In this document: one piece after another, positions 23,990-33,764 of the stretch | How positions within the stretch are numbered: position 1 is the stretch's first letter | Layout: each line of letters begins with the position of its first letter | Assembly: GCA_028023455.1 (NCBI GenBank) | Contig: JAQFVV010006311.1 | Coordinates: 3,082,147 to 3,146,146 of the forward strand | Source: Epiperipatus broadwayi | Taxonomy: Eukaryota > Onychophora > Udeonychophora > Euonychophora > Peripatidae | Direction: 5' to 3' | Length of the DNA stretch: 64,000 bases | The notes under the pieces: generated by a model | Told to the model about the DNA's origin: nothing | The model's database searches: none | What the model saw: only the letters and a program-made list of their open reading frames with translations | Made by a program: the position numbers and the translations under genes

Positions 23990-24560
23990 AATTGAAAAGG
24001 GATGTATTATCTGGGGATCCAGAGTAGTGATCCCCCTAGCTGGACAATGCCGAGTGCTCGAACTATTGCATAATGGGCATCCAGGGATTGTTTGAATGAA
24101 GATTCTTGCAAGGGCAAATATATGGTGGCCAACTTTGGAGACATAGATTAAGTCTAAAGTCTACAACTGCTGGCATTGCAAAATGAATCAAAACATGCCA
24201 GCAAAAGATAAAACAGTTCACTGGCCTAAACCTGAAGGCCCCTGGATGAGACTCCATGTGGACCATGTTGGCCCATGGAAAGGCAAACTACTATTAGTAG
24301 TATTTGATTCATATTCTAAATGGCTGGCGGTAGTGAAAGTTTCATCACTTCAGACCACTGCACCAATAGAAGCTCTTAGAAGGCTATTTGCTATACATGG
24401 CCTTCCTAGAATGATAGTCTCAGATAATGGCACAGCATTCACTGCAGTAGCCTTTAAAAAGTTTTGTGACAATAATGGCATTGAGCTAGTCTTTAATCCA
24501 CCATTTCATCCTGAAAGCAATGGCCAGGCTGAGAGATTGGTGCAATAGACCAAACAATTG
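23990..24560 (+). pseudogene. Gypsy integrase, broken
   Basis: Zinc-binding remnants (HNGHPG near 24070, NCWHCKM near 24166) are interrupted by stops. The catalytic core is open from 24183 to 24548 and retains all three DDE residues: aspartate in HVDHVGPW (24261), aspartate in IVSDNGTAF (24424) and glutamate in SNGQAERL (24531). A TAG follows immediately. Integrase would insert the cDNA copy into host DNA. Confidence 0.9.
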
Positions 24561-25109
24561 CTCACAAAGATCAACACAGGAAGCTGGAACACCTGTATTG
24601 CCAGAATGTTATTATCTTATCACTCTACACTGAGTACTGCAACTGGAGAAACTCCAGCTGAACTATTGTGTAATAGAACTTTGTGAATGAACTTGTCAGC
24701 TCTGATACTTGAGCTAAATGATGAAAAACAAGAAAAGGACAAAACTACCAAATTACAAATAGGGAATAATGTTTTATGCAGACTGTATAGTGGATCTGTT
24801 AAATGAATGCCAGCAGTCGTAATCCAACAAAAAGGACTTCACATCCTTTTAGTGGAAACAACAGATGAATGCCAACATCATTGCCATCGAGATCAAATGA
24901 TACTGGATTATACTGATGCAGCCACAAGGAATGAAGCTCCAGAGACATGCAGTACAAGCAAGGAGGACCAACAAACCAAAGATACAAGCAAGGAGGACCA
25001 AGAAACTGAAGATGACAGCAAACAAAAACCAGCAACAAAGCGCTTTAGTCATCCTCCAGCACACCTGCATGACTATGTTCTCTAGGGTAAATTTTAGCCA
25101 GGGGAGGGA
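24561..25109 (+). pseudogene. Gypsy integrase C-terminal tail and polypurine tract
   Basis: The remaining integrase tail is split among frames. A short direct repeat (ACAAGCAAGGAGGACCAA, twice, near 24953-24998) is internal. The open frame ending at 25085 finishes with a basic, proline-containing HPPAHLHDYVL tail typical of Gypsy Pol C-termini. The polypurine tract AGGGGAGGGA at 25100-25109 abuts the 3' LTR. Confidence 0.75.
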
Positions 25110-25443
25110 TATTATAATTCTCCCTTCTCTCAGAAGTGGACTATTCCAGATGCCTCCTTATCTGATCGGATTAAGCATTGTTCACCACAGGCCAATAGGC
25201 TGATGTATAGATAAAAACATAGCCAATGATTATTACAGGCCAATAATCAATGATTCTTGCTGAATGTGAAGGTTTTCAATAAGGTCAGGGATCTGGGTAT
25301 AAATAGTCAGCTTTTTGTGAGGATCATGGAAGAACGTGTCTAACCTGAACAGACTCTTTGCATTCTCCCAGGGAAACTCTGCTAACCTAAACAGCAGCAA
25401 GTATTCCCATTGATAGCACTATGCTATTTAATCTATGCAGCTA
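25110..25443 (+). repeat. Truncated 3' LTR of the Gypsy element
   Basis: Starts TATTATAA (5' LTR: TGTTATAG) and aligns without gaps to 20152-20485. It then stops at GCAGCTA, and the sequence continues into block B of the segmental duplication. The downstream 303 bp of the LTR are missing. Confidence 0.95.
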
Positions 25444-26110
25444 AGAAGGCCACATATAAATAGGCCAGAAAAAACTCATCATCATTCTTTTAGCCCTGTT
25501 ATTTCAGTCTGTGCAAATAAAACTCTGTTTTTTTTTGTGAATGCCAAGAAAAGCATGCATTGCTAATCCAAAGTCGAAGTATAAATTGCTGCACTCCAGT
25601 CTCTGGCTGCCCCAGAATATCTGAAGGTCTCTAATTAGCCACAATGAACATTTAACAACCTAAGCCATTTGAACATTTGTCTGCTGGACTGAAATGCAGC
25701 AAGGAACCAAATTCGTCAGCAATTCAAATTCCAACTGGGTGGTACAGCATGTATCACACAGGAGAAAGAAGCAGCCATCTATCTATAGGAGTGCATAACT
25801 GAAAACCTATATGTAATATTAATTATTCTTTATTCCCATTCTTAATGTGTCATTAAAGAATTATTGTTGCCATTGCAATCTTTGAGGTATCTGGAAACAA
25901 CTGAAATGAACTCTATAACTAGCATAAAAGAATTATTTATGTGTAGTTAGTGTAATCAACAAATATTTGTAGAATTATCCCAATCATACAAACAAATAAC
26001 TTACGGTAAAATGTGTGTGCATAATATATAATATTTTTTAATGCAGTATGTTTATTTATAATGTGTGTGCCTGATATATGATATGTAATCATTCTTTCAT
26101 TCAGGGAAGG
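25444..26110. repeat. Segmental duplication, block B, copy 2
   Basis: Second copy of the 18501-19159 block, starting AGAAGGCCACATATAAATAG directly after the truncated LTR. Similarity ends near TTTCATTCAGGGAA. Confidence 0.9.
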
Positions 26111-27179
26111 AATGAATTAGTTCACTAATTAATTTAAAGTATTTTGAAATAAATTATTTTGGAAATTAGTATTTTGTCTGCCAATTCTTTTAATAATACC
26201 ACTAATTATCATTTGGGAAAGAATCTATTAAAGCAGTTTATTATATTACTTTTTGATTGACTTAGTTGGGATTATCAGGTGCTGAATTAGACACTCTCAT
26301 CCAGGGCATGTTAATTACTTCTTGTAATTAACTGGCACCTGAAGTTTACTTTGAAACAAATAAAGTGCCTTGAATGACAGGGGTTGAATTCAGAAGTGAG
26401 AAGTTCTGTGGTCTAGAAAGGTGGTCATAAGTTATACCTTGTATAACGTTGGCCTGGCTACTGGTACCTTTGGTATTGTGCTTCTCTGCCTGAGTGGCCA
26501 GAGTGATGCAATCCTAAATTGCAGCTGGAGTAGATCGAATTTATAATAAATAATTGTGTCATATTTTAGATATAAAAGGAAGTCAACAATGTTTTCGCAA
26601 TTCTATTTTATTAAAGAGTAAAACATTTTATTCTATATATATATATATTTTATTCTATCCAACTCCCACCCAGTTCAATATATATATATTGAAAACATAA
26701 ACAATATTACTAAAGAGTGAAGCATAATTTTTAAATGGCTATTCTAATTGGTAGGCGTATATAAATAAATATATTTGGGAATCATTTTGATAATAACACA
26801 AATTATTTAAATAGGATACATATCAATTTAAAATATGAACACATGGATGCATTTATATTTCCATTTTAATATATACTTATTTATTATAATGATGTTATTA
26901 TCTTCAATTGATGTAAAAGTAAAGCATTTAGATTCGTTTATTATTTTAAATTTTCTACCTTTGTTTACATATATAACCGAGGATAAAACAAATCACACTA
27001 CAGACAAAGGAAAGGCTGGACTTATTTTCAGAACTCTATGCTTTTGAAAATATTTTCTTTCAGTTATAGTATTATTTATCCAAGGCAAAAAGGTTTAAAA
27101 TAAATTTGAAACATATTTAAAATATTAGATTCGACATTTTAAAACATCTCTTTCAATTCTATACTATAAACAATTTAAT
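26111..27179. other. A+T-rich stretch with a mixed-composition pocket at 26260-26560
   Basis: The pocket contains GGGTTGAATTC (weakly B-box-like, near 26383) and CTGCCTGAGTGGCCAGAGTG (near 26487), suggestive of a tRNA-related SINE, but I could not build a full consensus. A short (TA)n run with inverted flanks lies at 26633-26690. An open frame at 26835-27047 is composition-driven. Confidence 0.35.
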
Positions 27180-27314
27180 ATCAAAACTACCCCAAATCTA
27201 AAATTAAACCAGACCAGCATAAAAATAATATTAAAACACAACCTAAGGTTTCACTGCTGCAAACAGACTTCTCAAGTGTAAAGAACTACAAAAAACTACA
27301 CAATATATATACTA

Positions 27315-27515
27315 TTAAAAACTACCCACAAATCCATTCACTTCCCACCCACCCTTAATATTAAAAGAACTCTTAAATAAATTAATTGCTTCAGAATAAT
27401 AAATTTTCAATAATAAAGATTCTTTAATTCTTCTTTTGATTTCATTTCTCTCAAAGAAGACAACCTTAGCTTCATCAACATCAATAACGTGGCCTGTATC
27501 TTTTTTTTTGGACAT
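27315..27515 (-). pseudogene. Penelope-like GIY-YIG endonuclease C-terminal fragment (left arm)
   Basis: Mirror copy of the peptide at 27564-27767. The open frame extends upstream across the hairpin centre (to 27593), which creates a chimaeric N-terminus with no family similarity. The near-identity of the two arms suggests recent formation or gene conversion between arms. Confidence 0.65.
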
Positions 27516-27563
27516 ACAAAGCAGAACTAAGATATCTATTTTTAACTCTATCTTAGTTCTGCT

Positions 27564-27767
27564 TTGTATGTCCATGAAAAAGATACAGGCCACACTATTG
27601 ATGTTGATGAAGCTAAGGTTGTCTTCTTTGAAAGAAATGAAATCAAAAGAAGAATTAAAGAGTCTTTATTATTGAAAATTTATTATTCTGAAGCAATTAA
27701 CTTATTTAAGAGTTCTTTTAATATTAAGGGTGGATGGGAAGTGAATGGATTTGTGGGTAGTTTTTAA
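27564..27767 (+). pseudogene. Penelope-like GIY-YIG endonuclease C-terminal fragment (right arm)
   Basis: This 67-codon open stretch carries the ERNEIKRRIKES block typical of the end of the GIY-YIG domain in Penelope-like retroelements. The catalytic GIY and YIG parts and the reverse transcriptase are absent, so only the last part of the protein remains. The same peptide is encoded in the left arm on the minus strand with very few changes. The assignment is by motif pattern, without a database search. Confidence 0.65.
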
Positions 27768-27803
27768 TAGTATATATATTGTGTAGTTTTTTGTAGTTCT
27801 TTA

Positions 27804-27835
27804 CACTTGAGAAGTCTGCTTGTAGCAGTGAAACC
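27804..27835 (+). ncRNA. Degenerate hammerhead-like motif in the Penelope 3' region
   Basis: CTTGAGAAGT, a CTGC-TTGTA-GCAG stem-loop and TGAAACC occur in the order of the hammerhead ribozyme core (CUGANGA, helix II, GAAA). Penelope-like elements are known to carry hammerhead motifs. The first core box has an extra T and a mismatch, so activity is doubtful. The mirror copy is at 27247-27278 on the minus strand. Confidence 0.35.
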
Positions 27836-27902
27836 TTAGGTTGTGTTTTAATATTATTTTTATGCTGGTCTGGTTTAATTTTAGATTTGGGGTAGTTTTG
27901 AT

Positions 27903-28613
27903 TTTATATTGACTAGTTTAGCTTTATGCTTGTAATGTTTAAAACAATTTAGTAAAATTAAAAAAAACAACAAAAAAACACATGCACACACACGAAATAT
28001 TTTTATAATTCAGTTTACATAAAATAAAATGAAATCTAGCAATGAATTTAAATCTGCACTTGATGATAAAGTTAAAAATATTAAAATATGATTAATAAAA
28101 AATAATTTTGATACAATTGTATCGAATTTAAATGTTTTATTTATTATTACCGTAATTTAAAATAATTTATTACTGAAATCACCGACTTTTTATCTTCATT
28201 AAAATCATTTGTAAATTTTTTTTGCAAAAAGGATTCGAATTAAAATATTTTCCGATTTTATAAGCTCTCACACATAGAATTCATTTATGTATATTTATAT
28301 TTTTATTCATTGATTATATTTTGCTTTGTATTATGCAATTTGTTTAATGTACTAGTTTTATTTATCTATAATATTTGTAAATTAATTAATTATTAATTGA
28401 ATGATCTTTCCTTACTTTAAATAAATTATTAATGCATTAATTGGTTTTAAATTGAATGATCTTCTCTTACTTTAAATAAATTATTAATGCATTAATTGGT
28501 TTTAAATTTTAGAATTACTTTTTTTATATTATTACTAATATTGATGTGAAAATTATTCATTAAATAATGAAGGAACCTTCACATTTAAGATACGAAGATT
28601 TTCACGGGTTGCA
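27903..28613. other. A+T-rich spacer with a 56-bp tandem duplication
   Basis: At about 28396-28506 the unit containing TGAATGATCTTTCCTTACTT and ATTAATGCATTAATTGGTTT occurs twice in tandem. No coding signal. Confidence 0.6.
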
Positions 28614-29107
28614 TATATAAGACATATTTTGCGGGTTCATCCTTGTTAAAAAATTTAAATATTATATACCAACGTTTCCACTTAATCACACAAGTCATCC
28701 ACTGGGTGATAGAAAGATAGTTGTAGAAGCGCTACAATCATTGATTTGAAAAAAGATGTTCAAGTTCCACCAATAGCAAAAATGTTAAATTAAGAATGTT
28801 TTTTAAAAAAATCTTTCCAAATAGGAGGAAGTATGCATGTATCATCTTGCTTATTGATACAATCTGGCCTTTTAAGTATCTCAATGGCTTCTCTGGTACT
28901 AGAAAATCAATTTTATGATCTGAATCTATAGTATTGGTGGAACTTTAAAGTTTTTTTCAAATCAGTGATTGTAGCGCCTCTACAACCATCTTTCTATTTT
29001 ATCACCCAGTGGATGACTTGTGTGATCAAGTCGAAAAGTCAGTATAGCAATATTTAAATTTTTTAACACGCAGCGGTTGAACCCGCAAAATATGTCTTAT
29101 ATATATA
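28614..29107. mobile_element. Foldback with about 140-155-bp arms around a Penelope-like fragment
   Basis: The left arm, 28614-28754 (TATATAAGACATATTTTGCG...), is matched inverted by 28952-29107, including the TCATCCACTGGGTGATAG block. The right arm ends in a (TA)n tract. The inner 28755-28951 carries a second, nested inverted pair (GTTCCACCAATA / TATTGGTGGAAC) and, on the minus strand, a Penelope-like GIY-YIG tail. Such direct association of terminal inverted repeats with a Penelope coding fragment is suggestive of an internally deleted Penelope-related element. Confidence 0.7.
28804..28916 (-). pseudogene. Penelope-like GIY-YIG C-terminal fragment
   Basis: On the minus strand one frame reads REAIEILKRPDCINK followed by ILPPIWKDFF. 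This matches the end of Penelope-like endonuclease domains, of the form 'REAIEI.k....iNr......LP..W'. It is a different lineage from the fragment at 27.3-27.8 kb, whose equivalent block reads IKESLLLKI. No upstream domain remains. Confidence 0.6.
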
Positions 29108-29116
29108 TATATATAT
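29098..29116. repeat. (AT)n microsatellite
   Basis: About nine AT repeats at the right edge of the foldback element. Confidence 0.9.
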
Positions 29117-30779
29117 TAACATTTAATTATATTTGTCAATACTTCCCAGCATCTAAAGAATAATTACAAACAAAAGGGGTAAAATATATTAAAGATACTC
29201 TTTTCTTATTTAACTAAGATTTTAAAATAAATTATGCTTATTACACTGTAATAATGGAACAAAATCTTTAAACAAACCAAAGTTAATATAGTGCAAAGAT
29301 GGCAACCATTCAAATTTAACTTGATAAGTTAATATTAATTACTAATGATTTTATCATTTTATATACATTTTCCCTAATAAAACAAATACATCCATAGCAT
29401 ATTCATGATTATTCTCTGTGGTAATGGGAGATATCGGTAGCTATAATTGAATGTTAGCTGAGTTTTTGTTTATTGTAGTAAATTTGCCTGCCTAGCAATA
29501 AGTATATTTTATTTATTTATACATTGATTTTGTTTTCAATTTACATACATATAGGAATAGATCAAATTTTATTTTTTAAACTAACACTGCCTGCACACCG
29601 ATAAATTTCTTGTGTCGTCATGTGACATTCAAGAAAGGAAATAATAAAATTGAGTACAGTAATTCCATTCATTTTTCTAAAGTGAGACTTTTTCAGATCA
29701 GCACGTTATACAATCACCAATGTTTTCAAAAACTTTTAAAAAATAATGAAAATAAAACTTTATTTTAGTAAACAGTATAAAAAAATAGATCCATAATTTC
29801 ACTCACCTAAATGTTAGTATTTCACCAATCTTAAGATATTAAAAAAAATAATTAAGATTTGAATACATACACAAATGTATTAATCTTTTAATTAGAGGAA
29901 TTTGAATTCAAGATTTTTCAATTTATCTCTCAAACAACCAATATACATGCGAAAAATCCCAATATTTGTATTTTGTGCAAAGCCAATACTCACCAATTGG
30001 AAAATGAAACATTCAATATAAATAAATTGCCTACGACCTTAGAATTACACAATCTTCTAATTAGAAATATCATTATTGAATGTGACATTCAGTTGCAATT
30101 ATTAAAACTCTATTTATTACATACTTTCTGATGTATTATTATAGTAGTCTAATATTATTATTATCATATTATGATAGAATTTCTAACAGAAAATTTTTAG
30201 TTCAGCAAGATAATATAAAAGATTTTCAGGTTATTTATAATAAAATTTATTATTATTTTGACACTTTATATAATTATAAATCAAAATACATTTTAAATAT
30301 ATTTTTTGAAAATATAAAAGCTTAATTCAAATTAATTTGCAATGAAATAAATCATATTAAGATGGCAAGCAATGACAAACTATCAAAATCAACGAAAGTT
30401 TATGGCTGATTATAGCATTCGATTATATGAGAAAACTAAACATACATAGATGTTATATCTAATTGTTGGAATCACTAAGCATTATTAACATAGATTATTA
30501 ATGTCTATAAACATTTTTATTTGTAAATATACTAATGTAATTTTGAAAATTCTGTAAAAAATAAAAGTTTTACCAAACTAAAAAATATAAATTTTAAAAT
30601 TCAGACAACACTATTTTTCAATTCATGTAATCACAAACTTGCCCAATAACCTATTTATAATGGTTCTTTAAGAACACAAATATTTAAAAAATAATTAATA
30701 TATACAGTAATTGTTTTTATCCTGAAAATGCATTATTTTTAAATAATGTGATAAATTAATTAAGGTTTTAAATACTTAC
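29117..30779. other. A+T-rich intronic stretch
   Basis: Nothing recognised with confidence. A 23-bp interval at about 29812-29834 is bounded on the minus strand by AG and GTGAGT and could be a microexon, but this is weak. Confidence 0.4.
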
Positions 30780-30840
30780 CAAATTGAAGGAACAAATATG
30801 GGACTTTGCATTATTTCCTTTGCATCGTTGAGTTCCTACA
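30780..30840 (-). CDS. Exon of the TSP1/ADAMTS-like gene (second half of the TSP1 repeat)
   Basis: On the minus strand TTTTTCCAG precedes 61 bp followed by a GTAAGT donor. Entering in phase 2, it completes a proline codon with the exon at 44525-44630. It then encodes VGTQRCKGNNAKSHICSFNL, giving the last two cysteines of a thrombospondin type-1 repeat (pattern '...C.G......C'). It ends in phase 0, which matches the start of the exon at 13784-13901. The exon is less A+T-rich than its surroundings. TSP1 repeats bind matrix or glycosaminoglycans in secreted proteins. Exon size, splice sites, cysteine spacing and phase all agree. Confidence 0.8.
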
Positions 30841-31064
30841 CTGGAAAAAGTTTAGATATATAAATAAAAATTTGAAATTTATTCAGGGCACATAATAATA
30901 AAATATCAATCTTATTATATTTTAACATATTTTGAGGCACTAAATTTATATTTTATTATTTATTATGAATATATTTAATTTTTTAAATTATTACTTATAA
31001 TTTATATATTTTTACATAATATATGTATATATTTAAATGCATGTATGTTAACTATATTAAACTT

Positions 31065-31335
31065 AACCACTCCATCTCATACAACTGATACACATGATCA
31101 CATACATGTGAAAAAGATAAATGATCTCCAATTTATGTACTTCATGTACTCATCAGTATATATGTGGGAGATGGTGATCTGGACCAACTGATGAGTGCTA
31201 GATGAACACAAAATATGTATATTGAATATAATTTATCTTTTTCACATGTAGGTGATCATGTGTATCAGTGGTATAAGATAGAGTGGATAGCTGTGGGCAG
31301 CTTGAAAGTCTGATCTTAAGTCCTTCTAATATATA
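31065..31335. repeat. Foldback SINE-like element, copy 2
   Basis: The left part (CTGATACACATGATCACATA...GAAAAAGATAAA) is mirrored at about 31225-31290 (TTTATCTTTTTCACATGTAG...GTGATCATGTGTATCAG). The inner GACCAACTGATGAGTGCT matches the element at 14546-14850 in reverse orientation. The right flank reads GAAAGTCTGATCTTAAGTCC where copy 1 has GAAAGTTTGAGTTTGAATCC, so the B-box-like motif is decayed here. A (TA)n tract follows at 31351-31373. Confidence 0.65.
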
Positions 31336-31350
31336 TAATACTAATAGATA

Positions 31351-31373
31351 GTATATATATATATATATATATA
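31351..31373. repeat. (TA)n microsatellite
   Basis: About 11 TA repeats next to the foldback element. Confidence 0.9.
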
Positions 31374-32942
31374 ATAAAGCAAGTCATATATAACATACAT
31401 TACTTTTATAATCTAATAGCATAGTTTGAGAAATATATAGATAGCTAAGCTATTTTCCAAAGTTGGATTGATTAATGTAATCTAAAATTTATAGGAGGAA
31501 AGCATAACATAAGGTTGTTCAAATTTATATGTTACTGAATTACTTTTATTTCATTTAAAAAAATCGCTGATTAAAGGGATGTTTACAGGGATGGGACAAA
31601 TATTAGTTTGGAGTAATATTAACGTAGTTGTAAATCAATATTTTATTAATGCATTTATATTTCAACTAGATAGAGTATGCATCAAATAAATTAATAATCA
31701 AATTAAATCAAATGTTCTAAATGATTGTCTTTTAAATAGAGTTGGCATATCTTAGATATGGAAAGAAAATTGACCCCTTTTTAAATTAATCAGTTTCTAT
31801 TGTTATTTCTTTTTTAAATCTTGAAAACTTCTCGATTTAGTCTTGCAAATTTTATCTTCGAGTATCCCCAAATTTCAAAGTGACATGGCATCAAGTTAAG
31901 GAACTTGAAAGGCATTCAGCAAGAAATTATCAATTTTATACAGTAGCGATGAGATGCACCATCTTACATCCACATTTTATCATTGAAAATATTCAAAAAA
32001 TAATATTACAATAAGATATTTAACATAATGTTAATTTTTTCTTTTTCTTCAGTGTTATTAAAATTTTCATAGTGCATCTAATTCTGCTATTCAAAAAGTT
32101 ATTACTTTCTGGTAATGATTTAAAATCATTTAATTACTTTTCTTTGGTATGATGAGTTGAATTTTAAAAAGCAGTTTCATTTATTTATGCAAACCATGCG
32201 TAACTAAGTTAAGAAGCATTTCATCGATAAATATTATTTTGATTCCAAATCTTATTTTATATGTGTTTGTCTATATAAATAAAAAATGTAGATTTATTTC
32301 ATCATATGGCTTATTTTTACAAATTATTTTCATTTGAATGTCTTGCATAAAATTAGAAACAATCTGAATCTAACTTTTCTGATTGCTATGCAAGAAGCAG
32401 TTATGTGAAAATTTATTAAATCGTTCAGTTTTTTGCAGATTTATTACTGAGATAGATAATTCTTATGCATCCAATTATATTATATAAAATATTGGCTTTC
32501 TCTTTTCTAATGCAATTAGCCTTGCATTATTAAATAATATATTTCATCTATATTCTTTTTTTTTTGTAGCTTTAAAAATTATTTTCCAAGAGATAATAGA
32601 AACAATTTCCTTCATCATTAAAACTTCAGTAAAAATTGAAATTTGGTTTTGAAAATAAATTTTATCAACAGCTGGTAAAATATGCGATATTGGTCCATCT
32701 ATTAATAGGATTGCTTTGTGATTTTGTGTGTGAGTAATTTTTTTTACATTAATATATTTAACCTCTTTTTTTTTTTATATCTTATACTGAAATTTTGATT
32801 TTCAGTTATAATAAAAAAGTATGCAGTGTAATTCAATGTATTAGGTATAGCAGAGAGTCTAATTTTGCTGTGTTATTTATTTCTGATTTTTATTTAATAA
32901 AAACAACATATATATATTTAATGTGTTCACGGTTGTATGATG
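31374..32942. other. A+T-rich intronic stretch, nothing recognised
   Basis: No splice-bounded open segment or repeat partner was found. Confidence 0.45.
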
Positions 32943-33670
32943 TAGATAAATTATAACTTTTTGGGCTGTACCGTGTATTATTTTCCATTAAACACCGATA
33001 TTTCAACGGACTAGCATCCGCCATTATAAAGGTTAACTTTTGAAAAAAAAAAAACCCGTTAGATTGTAAAGAATAACGTGACTGTGTGCGAGATGAGAAA
33101 TGAGATTCAACTTGAAGTAGTTCAGCATTCACAACATGAGGCTTATCAAAATGTTTATTTCCCTCAATATTGAGGGAAATAAACATTTTGATAAGACTCA
33201 TATTGTGAATGCTGAACTACTGAGGGAAATAAACATTTTGATAAGCCTTATATTGTGAATGCTGAACTACTTCAAGTTGAATCTCAATATTGAGGGAAAT
33301 AAACATTTTGATAAGCCTCATATTGTGAATGCTGAACTACTTCATGTTGAATCCCATTTTTCATCTCGCACACAGTTACGTTATTATTTACGATCTAACG
33401 GTTCTTTTTTCTATCAAAAGTTAACCTTGATAATGGCAGATGCTAGTCGAGGGAAATAAACATTTTGATAAATCTCATATTGTGAATGCTGAACTACTTC
33501 AAGTTGAATCTCATTTCTCATCTCGCACACAGTCACCTTATTATTTACGATCTAATGGTTTTTTTTCTTTCAAAAGTTAACCTTGATAATGGCAGATGTT
33601 AGTCCATCGAAATATCGGTGTTTAATGGAAAATAATACACGGTACAGCCCAAAAAGTTATAATTTATCTA
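32943..33670. mobile_element. Foldback element with nested partial tandem copies
   Basis: The left arm, 32943-33171 (TAGATAAATTATAACTTTTT, CTGTACCGTGTATTATTTTC...), reads into the palindrome CTCAATATTGAG. It is followed by four partial copies in the opposite orientation starting near 33172, 33221, 33288 and 33449, each beginning GAGGGAAATAAACATTTTGA. The copies have different lengths. Only the last runs through to the mirror of the outer end (GGTACAGCCC...AATTTATCTA at 33670), where a (TA)n tract follows. The open frames inside arise because the same sequence is repeated, and no domain is recognisable. This looks like a non-autonomous foldback element with internal rearrangement. Confidence 0.8.
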
Positions 33671-33764
33671 TATATATATATAATAAATTAGCAAAATGTT
33701 TTTAACGTCAACAGCAGAAAAGGTTAATAAAATATTATATATTATTAATCTTCTATATATAATG

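Larger units (their letters stand above)
20152..25443 (+). mobile_element. Degenerate Ty3/Gypsy LTR retrotransposon with truncated 3' LTR
   Basis: The order is 5' LTR (20152-20788), gag, zinc knuckle, protease, reverse transcriptase, RNase H, integrase, C-terminal tail, polypurine tract (AGGGGAGGGA, 25100-25109), then the first 334 bp of a 3' LTR. This gag-pol order with integrase last defines Ty3/Gypsy. The sequence style resembles invertebrate elements often annotated as K02A2.6-like. Stops and frameshifts occur in every domain, so the element is dead. The aligned parts of the two LTRs differ at about 26 of 334 positions by my count, implying an old insertion. The last 303 bp of the 3' LTR and the adjoining host segment are deleted, so no target-site duplication can be read. 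Confidence 0.95.
27180..27902. mobile_element. Long hairpin of two head-to-head Penelope-like element 3' ends
   Basis: The arm at 27180-27533 is a near-perfect reverse complement of 27550-27902, with only 16 bp between. Each arm encodes the same peptide, outward: plus strand 27564-27767, minus strand 27515-27315. The peptide (IDVDEAKVVFFERNEIKRR, then a short IYYSEAINLF block) fits the C-terminal part of the GIY-YIG endonuclease of Penelope-like elements. There the pattern 'H.IDf..AKVl..E.N..kR...Es..I....aiN' is usual. Penelope-like elements often sit as inverted or partial copies, so 5'-truncated head-to-head fragments are plausible. A hammerhead-like motif follows the stop in each arm. Confidence 0.75.
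13902..30779 (-). other. Intron (about 16.9 kb) of the TSP1/ADAMTS-like gene
   Basis: Inferred from the donor at 30779-30778 and the acceptor at 13903-13902. It contains foldbacks at 14.1 and 14.5 kb, the segmental duplication and Gypsy element at 17.8-26.1 kb, and two Penelope-bearing hairpins at 27.2-29.1 kb. The inference depends on the four exons belonging to one gene. Confidence 0.5.

Noticed and set aside
23166-25070. Minus-strand open frames across the Gypsy element
   Set aside because: They are shadows of the plus-strand pol domains, with no recognisable motif of their own.
29812-29834. Possible 23-bp microexon on the minus strand of the TSP1 gene
   Set aside because: AG and GTGAGT edges are present, but inserting it would shift the phase into the exon at 13784-13901, which joins correctly without it.
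32890-33459. Open frames with the shared peptide GNKHFDKPH..NAELL as a protein family
   Set aside because: They coincide with copies of the foldback element on both strands. The repetition of DNA explains the repetition of peptide.
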